Shown here one piece after another: positions 19,028 through 28,212 of a stretch of DNA of 31,213 nucleotides. The notes under the pieces were generated by a model, which made no database searches, was not told where the DNA came from, and saw only the letters and a list, made by a program, of their open reading frames with translations. The stretch's first letter is position 1. Each line of letters begins with the position of its first letter. The stretch is from Pseudomonadota bacterium (GTDB lineage: Bacteria > Pseudomonadota > Alphaproteobacteria > Sphingomonadales > Sphingomonadaceae). Position numbers and translations under genes: made by a program. The stretch covers positions 1 to 31,213 of the forward strand of contig JAEXFD010000015.1 in assembly GCA_023400405.1 (NCBI GenBank), in the 5' to 3' direction.

Positions 19028-19152
19028 CGCTAGTTGAAGAGCACTTGTCCTTTCGGACGACTGCAATGTGAATCGGCGCGAGTCGCAGAACAAGTCTTGT
19101 ACAAAAATAAATTCTGAGCGATTCTGGAATTCTGGGCCTGAAGCGGCGGCAC

Positions 19153-19440
19153 TCAGCCTCGCCGCTCCCGCCCGAACGCCACCCGCAATTCGTCCTTCGC
19201 CTGCTCCAGCACGCGCTTCTGGCCGTCATCGAGATCCTTGCCGGCGCGATTGAGGTAGAAGGTGAGCATCGACATCGCCGACTGGAACGGCGTCCCCTTC
19301 TTGCGATGGCTATTCTCGGCCGATCGCTTGAGCGACGCGGCGATCCGCTTGGGATCGTCCCAGGTGAACACCGATGGCTCGAGGTCCAGCGCGTCGGAAT
19401 GTTCGGTCACGTCCTGCGACCATTGCTTCTTGCCGGCCAT
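19153..19440 (-). CDS. DUF3175 domain-containing protein
   Basis: A 95-residue soluble protein that I recognise as DUF3175 from its conserved line: KKQWSQDVTEHSDALDLEP at 4-22, FTWDDPKRIAASLKRSAE (24-41) and SAMSMLTFYLNRAGKDL (54-70). The function is unknown. It is basic and probably helical in its C-terminal half. It starts three bases after the stop of the 49-codon gene on the same strand, so the two are almost certainly co-transcribed and coupled. No signal peptide or membrane segment is seen. Confidence 0.85.
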   Translation of the reverse strand: MAGKKQWSQDVTEHSDALDLEPSVFTWDDPKRIAASLKRSAENSHRKKGTPFQSAMSMLTFYLNRAGKDLDDGQKRVLEQAKDELRVAFGRERRG

Positions 19441-19443
19441 GGC

Positions 19444-19593
19444 TCAGTGCCGCTTGAAATACTGGACGTCGCGCTCGTGCTTCTCGGCCGCCGCCTTGGT
19501 GTCGAACGTCCCCAGGTTGCGGCGCTTGCCGGTGTCGGGATCGGTCTTGCGCGAATAAAGCCGGTATTCGCCCGATTTGAGCTTGCGGATCAT
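19444..19593 (-). CDS. 49-residue conserved small basic protein
   Basis: Begins MIRKLKSGEYRLYSRK and ends HERDVQYFKRH. The pattern (a short beta-hairpin region with YRLYSRKTDPDTGKRRNLGTF, then a helix with KAAAEKHERDV) resembles the Arm or AP2-like DNA-binding folds found at the N-terminus of some integrases, here standing alone; that resemblance is inference. GAGGAG lies seven bases before the ATG, which is good support for this start inside a longer open frame. It precedes the DUF3175 gene by three bases. Near-identical small proteins are, as I recall, widespread in alphaproteobacteria without a known role. Confidence 0.8.
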   Translation of the reverse strand: MIRKLKSGEYRLYSRKTDPDTGKRRNLGTFDTKAAAEKHERDVQYFKRH

Positions 19594-19634
19594 CAGCCTT
19601 CTCCTCGCGGGTTCAATGCGCGAGGGATGCCGAT

Positions 19635-20165
19635 CTATCCGCGGCAATCCTCGGCGATGCGCAGCACCTCGGCATAGGCGGGGACCACCAGCGTCGGCAG
19701 CCCGGTCGCCTCGACCACGAAGCGCCCGCGGCTGAAGCCCATCGCGTCGAGCAGCGAATCCCGCGGCGCGAGCTCGGCGGCGAGCCACGGCGTCGCGCCC
19801 GCCACCGGCTGCACCGCCAGCTGGCGCAGGTTGCTCGACGTACGCACGGTCAACGTGGCGGGTCCCGCCCCGCGCCGCGACACGATCACGCGGCCGCGCG
19901 CGGAATCGCAGCGCAGGGTCAGCTCCGCCTCTGCGCCGGCGCGCCCATAAAGCGCAATCGAACCCCGCCCGTCCTGGCGATAGACCCAATTGCCCGGCGT
20001 CAGCGGCCAGTCGCGCCAATCGGCGCCCAGCGTCGGCGTCGGGCTCGGCACGGGCGTGGGCGCCGGCACCGGTCTGGGCGGCGCTGGCTGCGGCACGACA
20101 TGCGGGGTTTCCGAACAGCCCGCGACGGCGAGCCCAGCGGCAAGAACGAGGAACAGGCGACGCAT
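19635..20165 (-). CDS. Putative lipoprotein with proline-rich linker
   Basis: A 176-residue protein with a type II signal peptide: MRRLFLVLAAGLAVAGC, lipobox VAGC, lipidated Cys17. Residues about 21-46 are a proline-rich linker (PQPAPPRPVPAPTPVPSP) that would lift the globular part from the membrane. The remaining domain (about 50-176) is mostly beta, contains DWPLTPGNWVYRQDGRGS near its start, and ends in AEVLRIAEDCRG with two cysteines at either end of the domain. Function unknown. No strong ribosome binding site is visible before the ATG. It follows the HigA-like gene by 50 bases on the same strand. Confidence 0.8.
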   Translation of the reverse strand: MRRLFLVLAAGLAVAGCSETPHVVPQPAPPRPVPAPTPVPSPTPTLGADWRDWPLTPGNWVYRQDGRGSIALYGRAGAEAELTLRCDSARGRVIVSRRGAGPATLTVRTSSNLRQLAVQPVAGATPWLAAELAPRDSLLDAMGFSRGRFVVEATGLPTLVVPAYAEVLRIAEDCRG

Positions 20166-20215
20166 GCGAGGCTTATGGGCGAAGCATCCCGCCGGCTCAA
20201 CCGCCCTGCGCCGGA

Positions 20216-20548
20216 TCAGGCCGCGCGAGGGACGATCCGGTCGAGTTCGCCATTGAGCGCGCGCTTGGCCTCGAGCAACTCGTACTGGTCCTGCAACCGC
20301 AGGAAGAAGCCCTCAGACATGCGGAAATAGCGGCCGAGGCGTAGGTCGAGCTCGGCATCCATTGGGCTCACGCCACTGATGACCGCTCGGATATGCGTCG
20401 CGTCGACACCGATCACCGCCGCCAGGGCTTCCGCGCTCATGGCGAGTGGTTCGAGAAACTCGCTTTCGAGCATCTCGCCGGCATGGGGGTTATGCAACCA
20501 GTCCGGGTTAGTGATAGTCCGTGATCTCGACACCGTCCGCGCCTCCAT
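20216..20548 (-). CDS. higA: HigA-family antitoxin (HTH, XRE type)
   Basis: A 110-residue protein with the HigA line NPHAGEMLESEFLEPLAMS, a helix-turn-helix (AEALAAVIGVDATHIRAVISG, about 39-59) and the C-terminal RLGRYFRMSEGFFLRLQDQYEL. The antitoxin should bind the toxin and repress the shared promoter. The gene overlaps the toxin gene by 41 bases with the ATG at 20548. A GTG at 20533 has GGAGG eight bases upstream and is an equally good start, giving 105 residues. The toxin-first order is typical of higBA. Confidence 0.88.
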   Translation of the reverse strand: MEARTVSRSRTITNPDWLHNPHAGEMLESEFLEPLAMSAEALAAVIGVDATHIRAVISGVSPMDAELDLRLGRYFRMSEGFFLRLQDQYELLEAKRALNGELDRIVPRAA

Positions 20549-20789
20549 CGCGCCAGACGAAGCATATACGCCATTGCTTGTTAATGGAAATGGAGTGCTG
20601 GCCCGCGCGATCTCCCTTGAGCGCGTGAAGCCGGTTGCTCGGCGGATTGCGAAGGTCCTCCAGGCTGTCCGCGGCGTGCAGCATGTTCAAACGCAGGAGA
20701 GCCCGACCCTGAATGTCGGATGGAAGGTCGCGGCTGCGCTCACCTCGAAAGACCCGCTCGGCTTCGGGGTCGGCAAAACTGCGGATCAT
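20508..20789 (-). CDS. higB: HigB-type toxin (RelE/ParE superfamily)
   Basis: A 93-residue toxin homologue: MIRSFADPEAERVFRGERSR, LPSDIQGRALLRLNMLHAA, DLRNPPSNRLHALKGDRAGQ and the C-terminal INKQWRICFVWRDGG...VEITDYH are the standard HigB line. Family members cleave mRNA on the ribosome. The open frame continues to an upstream TTG, but homology and the only ATG place the start at 20787-20789. A perfect 7-bp inverted repeat lies five bases upstream. The protein looks complete, without frameshift, so the module may be active. Confidence 0.9.
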   Translation of the reverse strand: MIRSFADPEAERVFRGERSRDLPSDIQGRALLRLNMLHAADSLEDLRNPPSNRLHALKGDRAGQHSISINKQWRICFVWRDGGADGVEITDYH

Positions 20790-20793
20790 CGTC

Positions 20794-20817
20794 GACTCAC
20801 TATTCACCAAGTGAGTC
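20794..20817. promoter_or_regulatory. Candidate HigA operator upstream of higB
   Basis: Inverted repeat gactcac (20794-20800) and gtgagtc (20811-20817), with ten bases between. It sits five bases before the higB start codon, where an autoregulating HigA dimer would be expected to bind. The symmetric spacing of about 1.6 turns fits a helix-turn-helix dimer. The assignment is inferred from position and symmetry. Confidence 0.5.
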
Positions 20818-20913
20818 AGCTATTGATCACTTCACGAGCAAATCGTCTACAACTTTAATTCAAATAATAACGCCAAATATTTTGACAATATAATCATTGC
20901 TACGCGTGTCAGA
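20818..20913. promoter_or_regulatory. AT-rich gap between uvrB and higBA
   Basis: A 96-bp gap that is strongly AT-rich (for example ttcaaataataacg and ttttgacaatataatc) within a very GC-rich window. It probably holds the higBA promoter on the minus strand; ttgtca with tatttg 16 bases on is one weak candidate. On the plus strand ttgaca and tataat also occur but only three bases apart, so not as a promoter pair. The composition suggests acquired DNA or a strong promoter region. Confidence 0.4.
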
Positions 20914-23103
20914 TTACCGCTTCGCCCCACCAAACTTCCGCTGCACCTTCCCATACCGCGTCTTGCGCGTCCCCGGCTTGCCCTCGTTGCTCCGCCCCAT
21001 CACCGGCGCGCGGTGCTCCTCCGCCGGCAGGCCGAGTTCCTCCGCCTCCAGCGCGCGGATTTCGTCGCGCAGGCGGCCGGCTTCCTCGAACTCCAGGTTC
21101 GCGGCGGCGTCGCGCATCTTCTTTTCGAGTTCCTCGATATAGCCGCGCAGGTTGTGGCCGACCATGTGCGGACGGTCCGCATCGATCTCCACCGTAACGC
21201 CGTCCTTCGAGGCGACGTGCGCGATGATGTCGCCGATATTCTTCTTCACCGTCTCCGGCGTGATGCCGTGCTCGGCATTGTACGCCATCTGCTTCTCGCG
21301 GCGGCGATTGGTCTCGCCGAGCGCGCGCTCCATGCTGCCGGTCATGCGATCGGCATAGAGGATCACCCGCCCTTCGACGTTGCGTGCGGCGCGGCCGATC
21401 GTCTGGATCAGCGACGTCTCGGAACGCAGGAAGCCTTCCTTGTCGGCGTCGAGGATCGCGACCAGCCCGCATTCGGGGATGTCGAGCCCCTCGCGCAGCA
21501 GGTTGATGCCGATCAGCACGTCGTACACGCCCATGCGCAGGTCGCGGATCAGCTCGATCCGCTCCAGCGTCTCGGTGTCCGAATGCATGTAGCGGACCTT
21601 GACGCCCGCCTCGTGCATATATTCGGTCAGGTCTTCGGCCATGCGCTTGGTCAGCGTCGTGACCAGCGTGCGATAGCCGAGCGCCGTGGTCTTCTTGCAC
21701 TCGACGATCAGGTCCTGGACCTGCTCTTCCACCGGCTTGATCTCCACCGGCGGATCGATCAGCCCGGTCGGCCGGATCACCTGCTCGACGAAGACCCCAC
21801 CGGTCTGCTCCATTTCCCAGGATCCGGGCGTCGCCGAGACATAGGTCGTCTGGGGACGCATCGCGTCCCATTCGTTGAAGCGCAGCGGCCGGTTGTCGAT
21901 CGCACTCGGCAGACGGAAGCCATATTCGGCCAGCGTGATCTTGCGCTTGTGGTCGCCGCGCGACATGCCGTTGATCTGACCGATCGTCTGGTGGCTTTCG
22001 TCGACGAAGAGCAGCGCGTTCTCGGGCAGATATTCGAACAGGGTGGGCGGCGGCTCGCCCGGCAGGCGGCCGGTGAGGAAGCGACTGTAATTCTCGATGC
22101 CTGCGCAGCTGCCGGTGGCGGCGATCATCTCCAGGTCGAAATTGGTGCGCTGCTCCAGCCGCTGCAGCTCCAGCAGCTTGCCCTCGGCCTCGAGTTCCTT
22201 CAGCCGTTCGGAGAGCTCGTGGCGGATCGCCTCCATCGCCTGCTTGAGCGTCGGCCCCGGCGTCACATAGTGCGAATTGGCGAAGACCCGGACATAGTCC
22301 AGGCTCGCCACCTTGGCGCCGGTCAGCGGATCGAACTCGGTGATCTCCTCGATATCGTCGCCGAAGAACGAGATGCGCCAGGCCGTGTCCTCATAGTGCG
22401 AGGGAAAAATCTCCAGGCTGTCGCCGCGCACCCGGAAATTGCCGCGCGCGAAGGCGGCGTCGTTGCGCTTGTACTGGAGCGCGACGAGCTTGCGGATGAT
22501 CTCGCGCTGGTCGACCGTCTGGCCCTTCTTCAAATCGAAGATCATCGCCGAATAGGTCTCGACCGAGCCGATGCCGTAGAGGCACGAGACCGAGGCGACG
22601 ATGATCACGTCGTCGCGCTCGAGCAGCGAACGCGTCGCCGAATGCCGCATCCGGTCGATCGCCTCGTTCACCGAGCTTTCCTTCTCGATGTAGGTATCCG
22701 ATCGCGGCACATAGGCCTCGGGCTGGTAGTAATCGTAATAGCTGACGAAATATTCGACCGCGTTCTCGGGGAAGAAGCTCTTGAACTCCCCATAGAGCTG
22801 CGCGGCGAGGATCTTGTTGGGCGCAAGGATCAGCGCCGGGCGCTGCAGCTCCTCGATCACCTTGGCCATCGTATAGGTCTTGCCCGATCCGGTGACCCCG
22901 AGCAGCACCTGGTCGCGCTCGCCGGCGCGCGCCTGCTCGACCAACTCGGGAATGGCGAAGCGCTGGTCGCCCGAGGGCTGATAGTCGCTGACCAGCTTGA
23001 AGCGCTTGCCGCCCTCGCTCTTTTCGGGCCGCTGCGGCCGGTGGGGCACGAAGGACTGGCCGGTTTCGGGCTCGTCGAGGGTGGTGCGAATCTGGATTGC
23101 CAT
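20914..23103 (-). CDS. uvrB: Excinuclease ABC subunit B
   Basis: Damage-verifying helicase-like subunit of nucleotide excision repair, acting between UvrA and UvrC. The 729 residues show Walker A GVTGSGKT (69-76), the DNA-clamping beta-hairpin (about 120-143, YYDYYQPEAYVPRSDTYIE), the DESH box LLFVDESHQTIGQ, the helicase motif QTIGRAARN and a C-terminal UVR domain (ANLEFEEAGRLRDEI) that contacts UvrC. The open frame extends upstream, but homology starts with MAIQIRTTLDEP. No ribosome binding site precedes this ATG, so initiation may be weak or leaderless. About 30 N-terminal residues are additional to E. coli UvrB, normal in alphaproteobacteria. I found no GTTC-N7-GTTC LexA box upstream. Confidence 0.97.
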   Translation of the reverse strand: MAIQIRTTLDEPETGQSFVPHRPQRPEKSEGGKRFKLVSDYQPSGDQRFAIPELVEQARAGERDQVLLGVTGSGKTYTMAKVIEELQRPALILAPNKILAAQLYGEFKSFFPENAVEYFVSYYDYYQPEAYVPRSDTYIEKESSVNEAIDRMRHSATRSLLERDDVIIVASVSCLYGIGSVETYSAMIFDLKKGQTVDQREIIRKLVALQYKRNDAAFARGNFRVRGDSLEIFPSHYEDTAWRISFFGDDIEEITEFDPLTGAKVASLDYVRVFANSHYVTPGPTLKQAMEAIRHELSERLKELEAEGKLLELQRLEQRTNFDLEMIAATGSCAGIENYSRFLTGRLPGEPPPTLFEYLPENALLFVDESHQTIGQINGMSRGDHKRKITLAEYGFRLPSAIDNRPLRFNEWDAMRPQTTYVSATPGSWEMEQTGGVFVEQVIRPTGLIDPPVEIKPVEEQVQDLIVECKKTTALGYRTLVTTLTKRMAEDLTEYMHEAGVKVRYMHSDTETLERIELIRDLRMGVYDVLIGINLLREGLDIPECGLVAILDADKEGFLRSETSLIQTIGRAARNVEGRVILYADRMTGSMERALGETNRRREKQMAYNAEHGITPETVKKNIGDIIAHVASKDGVTVEIDADRPHMVGHNLRGYIEELEKKMRDAAANLEFEEAGRLRDEIRALEAEELGLPAEEHRAPVMGRSNEGKPGTRKTRYGKVQRKFGGAKR

Positions 23104-23209
23104 CGCATCGAATATGGGAATTGGCGGCCGCCTCGGCAATCGCCCGCACCCTCGGTTTCGCTTTGCCTCGCATGCAGATAGAAGGGTTCGGCAAGCGAGA
23201 GGGGAAGCC

Positions 23210-23908
23210 ATGAGTGACCCGGCCGATCGGAATCGCCAGCGCCCGCGCTGGAGCCTGCGCAACGAAGCGGCACGCGACACCGCTCGGATTGAGGCGTTCA
23301 GCGACGCGGTGATCGCGATCATGCTCACCCTGCTCGCGATCGAGCTGCTCCGCTTCGATGTCGACAAGGCCCGCCAGGTCGGCCTCTTCCCGGCGCTGGC
23401 GGAGAATTGGCCGGCCTATTTCGCCTTCAGCCTCACCTTCCTGGTGATCGGCCAAATCTGGATGACGCATCACAATCTGTGGCGCTACATCGCCCGCGTC
23501 GACCAGGGCATCGCGATCCTCAACCTGCTGCTGCTCGCCTTCGTCGCGATCACGCCCTTCGCCGCGCAGGTGCTCGCCGAAAGCCTCGCCCAGCTGCCCG
23601 GCACCGAACAGCGCCACGCCGCTGCCTTCTATTCCGCAGTCATGCTCGGCCAGGCGCTCGCCTTCAATCTCGTGCTCTGGTGGTCGCACTGGCAGAAGCT
23701 CTGCTACGAGGAGGTCGACGACGCGCTGCACCGCGCGATCCTGCGCCGCTACCTGATCGGCCCTGTCGTCTATGCCGCCGCGCTGGCGCTCAGCTTCTAC
23801 AGCCCAGTTGCGGGCCTCGCCTGCTATCTCGGCGTGATCCTGGCCTATCTCTGGCCAGGTGCCGGCGACCTGCCCTCAGGAAGCGAGCGCGCCGACAAGG
23901 CGCCCTAA
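23210..23908 (+). CDS. TMEM175-family (DUF1211) membrane protein, probable potassium channel
   Basis: A 232-residue inner-membrane protein. The family hallmark FSD is at 30-32 in EAFSDAVIAIMLTLLAIEL, the pore-lining first helix. Five further hydrophobic segments follow (about 64-84, 92-114, 131-150, 175-192 and 196-212), matching the six-helix bacterial form. Bacterial homologues are tetrameric potassium-permeable channels. GAGGGG lies six bases before ATG 23210. It diverges from uvrB over 106 bp and its stop overlaps the stop of the next, opposite-strand gene by four bases. Ion selectivity cannot be judged from sequence alone. Confidence 0.88.
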   Translation: MSDPADRNRQRPRWSLRNEAARDTARIEAFSDAVIAIMLTLLAIELLRFDVDKARQVGLFPALAENWPAYFAFSLTFLVIGQIWMTHHNLWRYIARVDQGIAILNLLLLAFVAITPFAAQVLAESLAQLPGTEQRHAAAFYSAVMLGQALAFNLVLWWSHWQKLCYEEVDDALHRAILRRYLIGPVVYAAALALSFYSPVAGLACYLGVILAYLWPGAGDLPSGSERADKAP

Positions 23909-24366
23909 TCCACCCGCCGATAGGCGATGCGCCACATCAGCACGCCGACCAGCGCCGCAAAGCCCGCGAACAACGCGCTGGTCGCGATCGCACTGATCCA
24001 GCGGAACAGCAGCGCCCGGCCGTCCATGGCCGGCATCGCCAGCAATCCGAAGCCATAGGTCTGCGCGCCGACGAAGATCGCCAGCGCCGTGACCGCCCCG
24101 GCGATCGCCGCGTGCCGGGCGCGCCGCAGCCCGGCGACGTGCAGCACCAGCCACAAAGGCCCGCCGACCGCGGTGATCGCCAGCGCCGAGAACAGGGCAC
24201 CGATCAGCCAGCCGCTCGCCAGCGCCAGGAGATCGCGCTGCCCGCCGGACCAGAGCAGCACGACGATCGCGACACCCGCGACGAGGCTCCCCGCGCCAAG
24301 CGCGAGCCCCGCCCGATCGACGGACGTGTCATAGCGTTGCGGTGCGCGAATCGCGCGCTGGTCCAC
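23905..24366 (-). CDS. Four-helix integral membrane protein, function unknown
   Basis: A 153-residue protein with four hydrophobic segments (about 20-40, 46-76, 84-110 and 121-147), short loops and a basic C-terminus (WRIAYRRVD). It starts with GTG (24364-24366); GGGAGGGG lies about six bases upstream, so the start is well supported, but that site is embedded in a perfect 7-bp hairpin. The stop (CTA, minus strand) overlaps the TMEM175-like gene's TAA in a tail-to-tail arrangement. No catalytic or transport motif is recognisable. Confidence 0.75.
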   Translation of the reverse strand: MDQRAIRAPQRYDTSVDRAGLALGAGSLVAGVAIVVLLWSGGQRDLLALASGWLIGALFSALAITAVGGPLWLVLHVAGLRRARHAAIAGAVTALAIFVGAQTYGFGLLAMPAMDGRALLFRWISAIATSALFAGFAALVGVLMWRIAYRRVD

Positions 24367-24374
24367 TGGGCACC

Positions 24375-24392
24375 CCTCCCGATGCCGGGAGG
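24375..24392 (-). promoter_or_regulatory. Hairpin enclosing the ribosome binding site of the four-helix gene
   Basis: On the minus strand cctcccg-gcat-cgggagg forms a perfect seven-pair GC-rich stem with a four-base loop. Its 3' arm contains the GGGAGG used to start translation at 24366. When folded it would hide the site, which suggests translational control or simply low expression. Confidence 0.45.
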
Positions 24393-24435
24393 ATAGAATG
24401 CCCGGCTCCGCGCGTCCATGCGTCCCGCAAGCAGC

Positions 24436-24867
24436 TCAGTTCCGGATCGTGAAGCCGGCCACCGGCCGCGTCTCGGGGCCGTCATGGTACATGTCGATAT
24501 AGACGTCCGCCGCCGCCTTGCCGGGACAGGTCACCTTGTACAGATCGACGATGAAGCGATACGGCCCCGCGCCGACACTGCCGGCCCGCGCAAAGCTCGG
24601 CGCGGTCCCGTCGGCGCAGCGCAGCTTGCGCAGATACGCCTCCTCGCCGCCCGGGCCGTTCTCGCGCACCGGATTATCCGCGCTGCCGAGGGGGAAGGCC
24701 TCGGCCTTGGCGATCGCCGCCTCCAGCGCCTTTCCTTTCATGCCCGCGCCGAGCGACAGCATCATGTCGCGTGCGCCATTCGGCACCTTGCCTTCCTGAC
24801 GGTCCTGGATCGGCGCCGCGGCGATCCCCAGCGCGGCGATTCCGATCAGGGCGACGAATTTGCGCAT
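24436..24867 (-). CDS. Small exported protein, function unknown
   Basis: A 143-residue protein. Residues 1-18 or so (RKFVALIGIAALGIAAA) form a signal peptide, so it is periplasmic. The mature part has two cysteines (KLRCADG and KVTCPGK) likely to be disulphide-bonded, a helical segment GKALEAAIAKAEAFP, and a C-terminal beta-rich region ending GFTIRN. ATG 24865-24867 is preferred: GGAG lies seven bases before it, whereas the ATG two codons upstream is only two bases from it. It lies 56 bases downstream of the metallo-beta-lactamase-fold gene. No family recognised. Confidence 0.75.
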   Translation of the reverse strand: MRKFVALIGIAALGIAAAPIQDRQEGKVPNGARDMMLSLGAGMKGKALEAAIAKAEAFPLGSADNPVRENGPGGEEAYLRKLRCADGTAPSFARAGSVGAGPYRFIVDLYKVTCPGKAAADVYIDMYHDGPETRPVAGFTIRN

Positions 24868-24923
24868 CGACATTCTCCCCCTTCGACCCATCGCAAGCTA
24901 GCGGCTCGATCGAAAAGCGGAAG

Positions 24924-26096
24924 TCAGCGCAACGCGTCGAAGCGGCCCTTGCGCATACAGTCGGCGAGCCCGGCAAGGTCGGGCGCGCGTGGCATGCCAC
25001 CGAGCGGCGGCACGTCGAAGCCCTTTCCGATCGGATGCGCCCCGAACCGCGCCGGATCTTCCCCCGCACAGCGCATCATCCCGCGCAGCATGGTGGGCGG
25101 CGTCGCATAGCCCTCCCGCGAGAGTCGGAACGTCCCCCAATGGATCGGCAGCGCGAAAGGCCGGCCGAGCCCGTTCCAGATGCGGATCGCGCCGTCCGGG
25201 CCGACATGGCTGTCGATTCCGATCTGCCCCTCTTCGAAGCGGAAGGCGCCGATCGGGATCGCGGCAAAGCGGATCGGCCCCAGTGCCGCCGCCTCGGCGG
25301 GCCATTTGCCATCCCCCAGCCCGGTGTCGCCCGCGAAGAAGAAATTGCCGTGCGGCAATTGCACCACGAAGCTCGACCAGAGCGCGCGGTTGCGATCGGC
25401 GAACCAGCGGCTGTCCCAATGATGGCTGCGCGTCACCGTCACGGCAATGCCGGGCCGCAGCGGCACGCGCCCGCCCCAGTCGAGCGCCCGCGCCAGCACG
25501 CCGGCTTCGGCGATCACCCGGTCGTTGCCGAGCGACGTGACGATCGCCGGCCGGTCGCGGTCCCACAACCGCTTCAGCGTCGCCAGGTCCATGTGATCAT
25601 AGTGGTTGTGGCTGACGAGCACGACGTCGATCCGCGGCAGATCCTCGAAGCGCACGCCCGGCTCGGCCACCCGCTTCGGCCCGAAGCCCCAGGGGCCCAC
25701 CGTGTCGCTCCAAACCGGATCGGTGAGAATGTTCACGCCGTCCGCCTGCACCAGCACGGTCGCGTGGCCGATCCACGTCACCCGCATGGCCCCGCCCAGC
25801 ACCCGCGCCGTCGGCGTCTCCGGGGAGACCGCCACCCGGTCCGGCCAGGCGGGCCGCGTCGGATCGCCGAACAGCTGCTCGCGCAGCAACCGATTGCGCC
25901 GCGCCGGCGAAATGTCCTCGCTGCCGCCATCGGGATTAAAGAAACGCCGCCCGTCGAAATGCCCCGAGGCGGGCCCGCGATAATAGATCCGGTCGAGATA
26001 GAAGGGCATCACGGTCGCGGCGACGCCTGTCGCCACGACCGTCCAGAGCAGCGCGGCCAACGTCCAGCCCCCCGCCTTGCGCAAGCCGCTTCGCAT
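24924..26096 (-). CDS. Membrane-anchored metallo-beta-lactamase-fold hydrolase (NAPE-PLD/RomA-like)
   Basis: A 390-residue protein with an N-terminal transmembrane anchor (about 11-30) and a metallo-beta-lactamase fold carrying the di-metal motif HNHYDH (163-168), a preceding WIGHATVLV strand, SHHWDSRWF, and FFFAGDTGLGDG with the metal-bridging Asp. The arrangement matches the UlaG/NAPE-PLD-like branch (phospholipid or related phosphodiester hydrolases), not beta-lactamases. Substrate unknown; the anchor places the catalytic domain at the membrane, likely in the periplasm. A weak GGGG precedes the ATG. It lies 48 bases downstream of fumC on the same strand. Confidence 0.88.
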   Translation of the reverse strand: MRSGLRKAGGWTLAALLWTVVATGVAATVMPFYLDRIYYRGPASGHFDGRRFFNPDGGSEDISPARRNRLLREQLFGDPTRPAWPDRVAVSPETPTARVLGGAMRVTWIGHATVLVQADGVNILTDPVWSDTVGPWGFGPKRVAEPGVRFEDLPRIDVVLVSHNHYDHMDLATLKRLWDRDRPAIVTSLGNDRVIAEAGVLARALDWGGRVPLRPGIAVTVTRSHHWDSRWFADRNRALWSSFVVQLPHGNFFFAGDTGLGDGKWPAEAAALGPIRFAAIPIGAFRFEEGQIGIDSHVGPDGAIRIWNGLGRPFALPIHWGTFRLSREGYATPPTMLRGMMRCAGEDPARFGAHPIGKGFDVPPLGGMPRAPDLAGLADCMRKGRFDALR

Positions 26097-26144
26097 CGCG
26101 GCCCCATGCCGCCAAGCGGTCGCGCAGGCAAGCGCCGGCGCAGA

Positions 26145-27539
<1,395 letters not shown>

Positions 27540-27659
27540 ACTTCCTCCGTTCGCCCTCGGCCCTGTCGAAGGCCGGCTCGCTTGCCGCGCCTCCTAGGCG
27601 CAAGCGGGCCGCTTGGACAAGCGGGGTGAACGCAAGCGGCGCGTGGCCGCCCGATGCGC

Positions 27660-28142
27660 TTATTTCTTGCGCTTGAAATCCACCGAGACGACGTTCGAGC
27701 CGTCGTCCGCCGGCTTGACCGCGGGCCCGTCATTTTCCGCCTCGTCATGCGGCTCAGGCTCGTTGGGGTCCTCATGCGCCTGGAAGCGCAGCTCGAAATT
27801 CACCGCCGGATCGTGGAAGCCGGTGATCGCGGCGAACGGGATGTGGAGCATCGCCGGCACCTGGTTGAAGCTCAACCCCACCGAGAATTTCTCGTCATCG
27901 ACCCGCAGGTCCCAGAATCGATGCTGGAGGACGATGGTCATTTCGTCCGGGAAGCGCTCGATCAGCCGCTGCGGGATGTCGACCCCCGGGGCGTGCGTCT
28001 TGAAGGTGATGTAGAAATGATGCCCACCCGGGAGGCTGCCCGATTCGGCGACGGAGCCGAGCACGCGGCCGACCACGGCGCGCAGGGCTTCCTGCACGAT
28101 CTCGTCATAGGGAATCAGGCTATCGGGCACGTTGCCGGTCAT
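27660..28142 (-). CDS. sspB: SspB-type ClpXP adaptor (alpha-type)
   Basis: Delivers ssrA-tagged peptides from stalled ribosomes to the ClpXP protease. The 160-residue protein has the SspB fold (about 10-120: HHFYITFKTHAPGVDIP, YDEIVQEALRAVVG, FWDLRVDDEKFSVGLSFN, VPAMLHIPFAAITGFHDP) and an acidic flexible linker (EDPNEPEPHDEAENDG). The extreme C-terminus VVSVDFKRKK is the ClpX-docking tail. The alpha-type lacks the exact E. coli tail sequence but keeps this plan. It is divergent from hisB across about 70 bp. Clp-related genes sspB and clpB both occur in this window, but far apart. Confidence 0.93.
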   Translation of the reverse strand: MTGNVPDSLIPYDEIVQEALRAVVGRVLGSVAESGSLPGGHHFYITFKTHAPGVDIPQRLIERFPDEMTIVLQHRFWDLRVDDEKFSVGLSFNQVPAMLHIPFAAITGFHDPAVNFELRFQAHEDPNEPEPHDEAENDGPAVKPADDGSNVVSVDFKRKK

Positions 28143-28212
28143 GCCCCTTGGGTAGCGTGCCCTGCCGAACGGTCAAGATTGCATGGACGCCAACCATCGC
28201 TATGTGGGGCCG

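Noticed and set aside
18742..19071. 109-codon plus-strand frame over the same gap
   Set aside because: No ribosome site, low-complexity basic sequence, and opposite to the strand with SD and terminator signals.
21013..23181. 722-codon plus-strand frame opposite uvrB
   Set aside because: Mirror of uvrB codon usage, no domains.
23104..23209. LexA box controlling uvrB
   Set aside because: No GTTC-N7-GTTC or its complement is present between the divergent genes.
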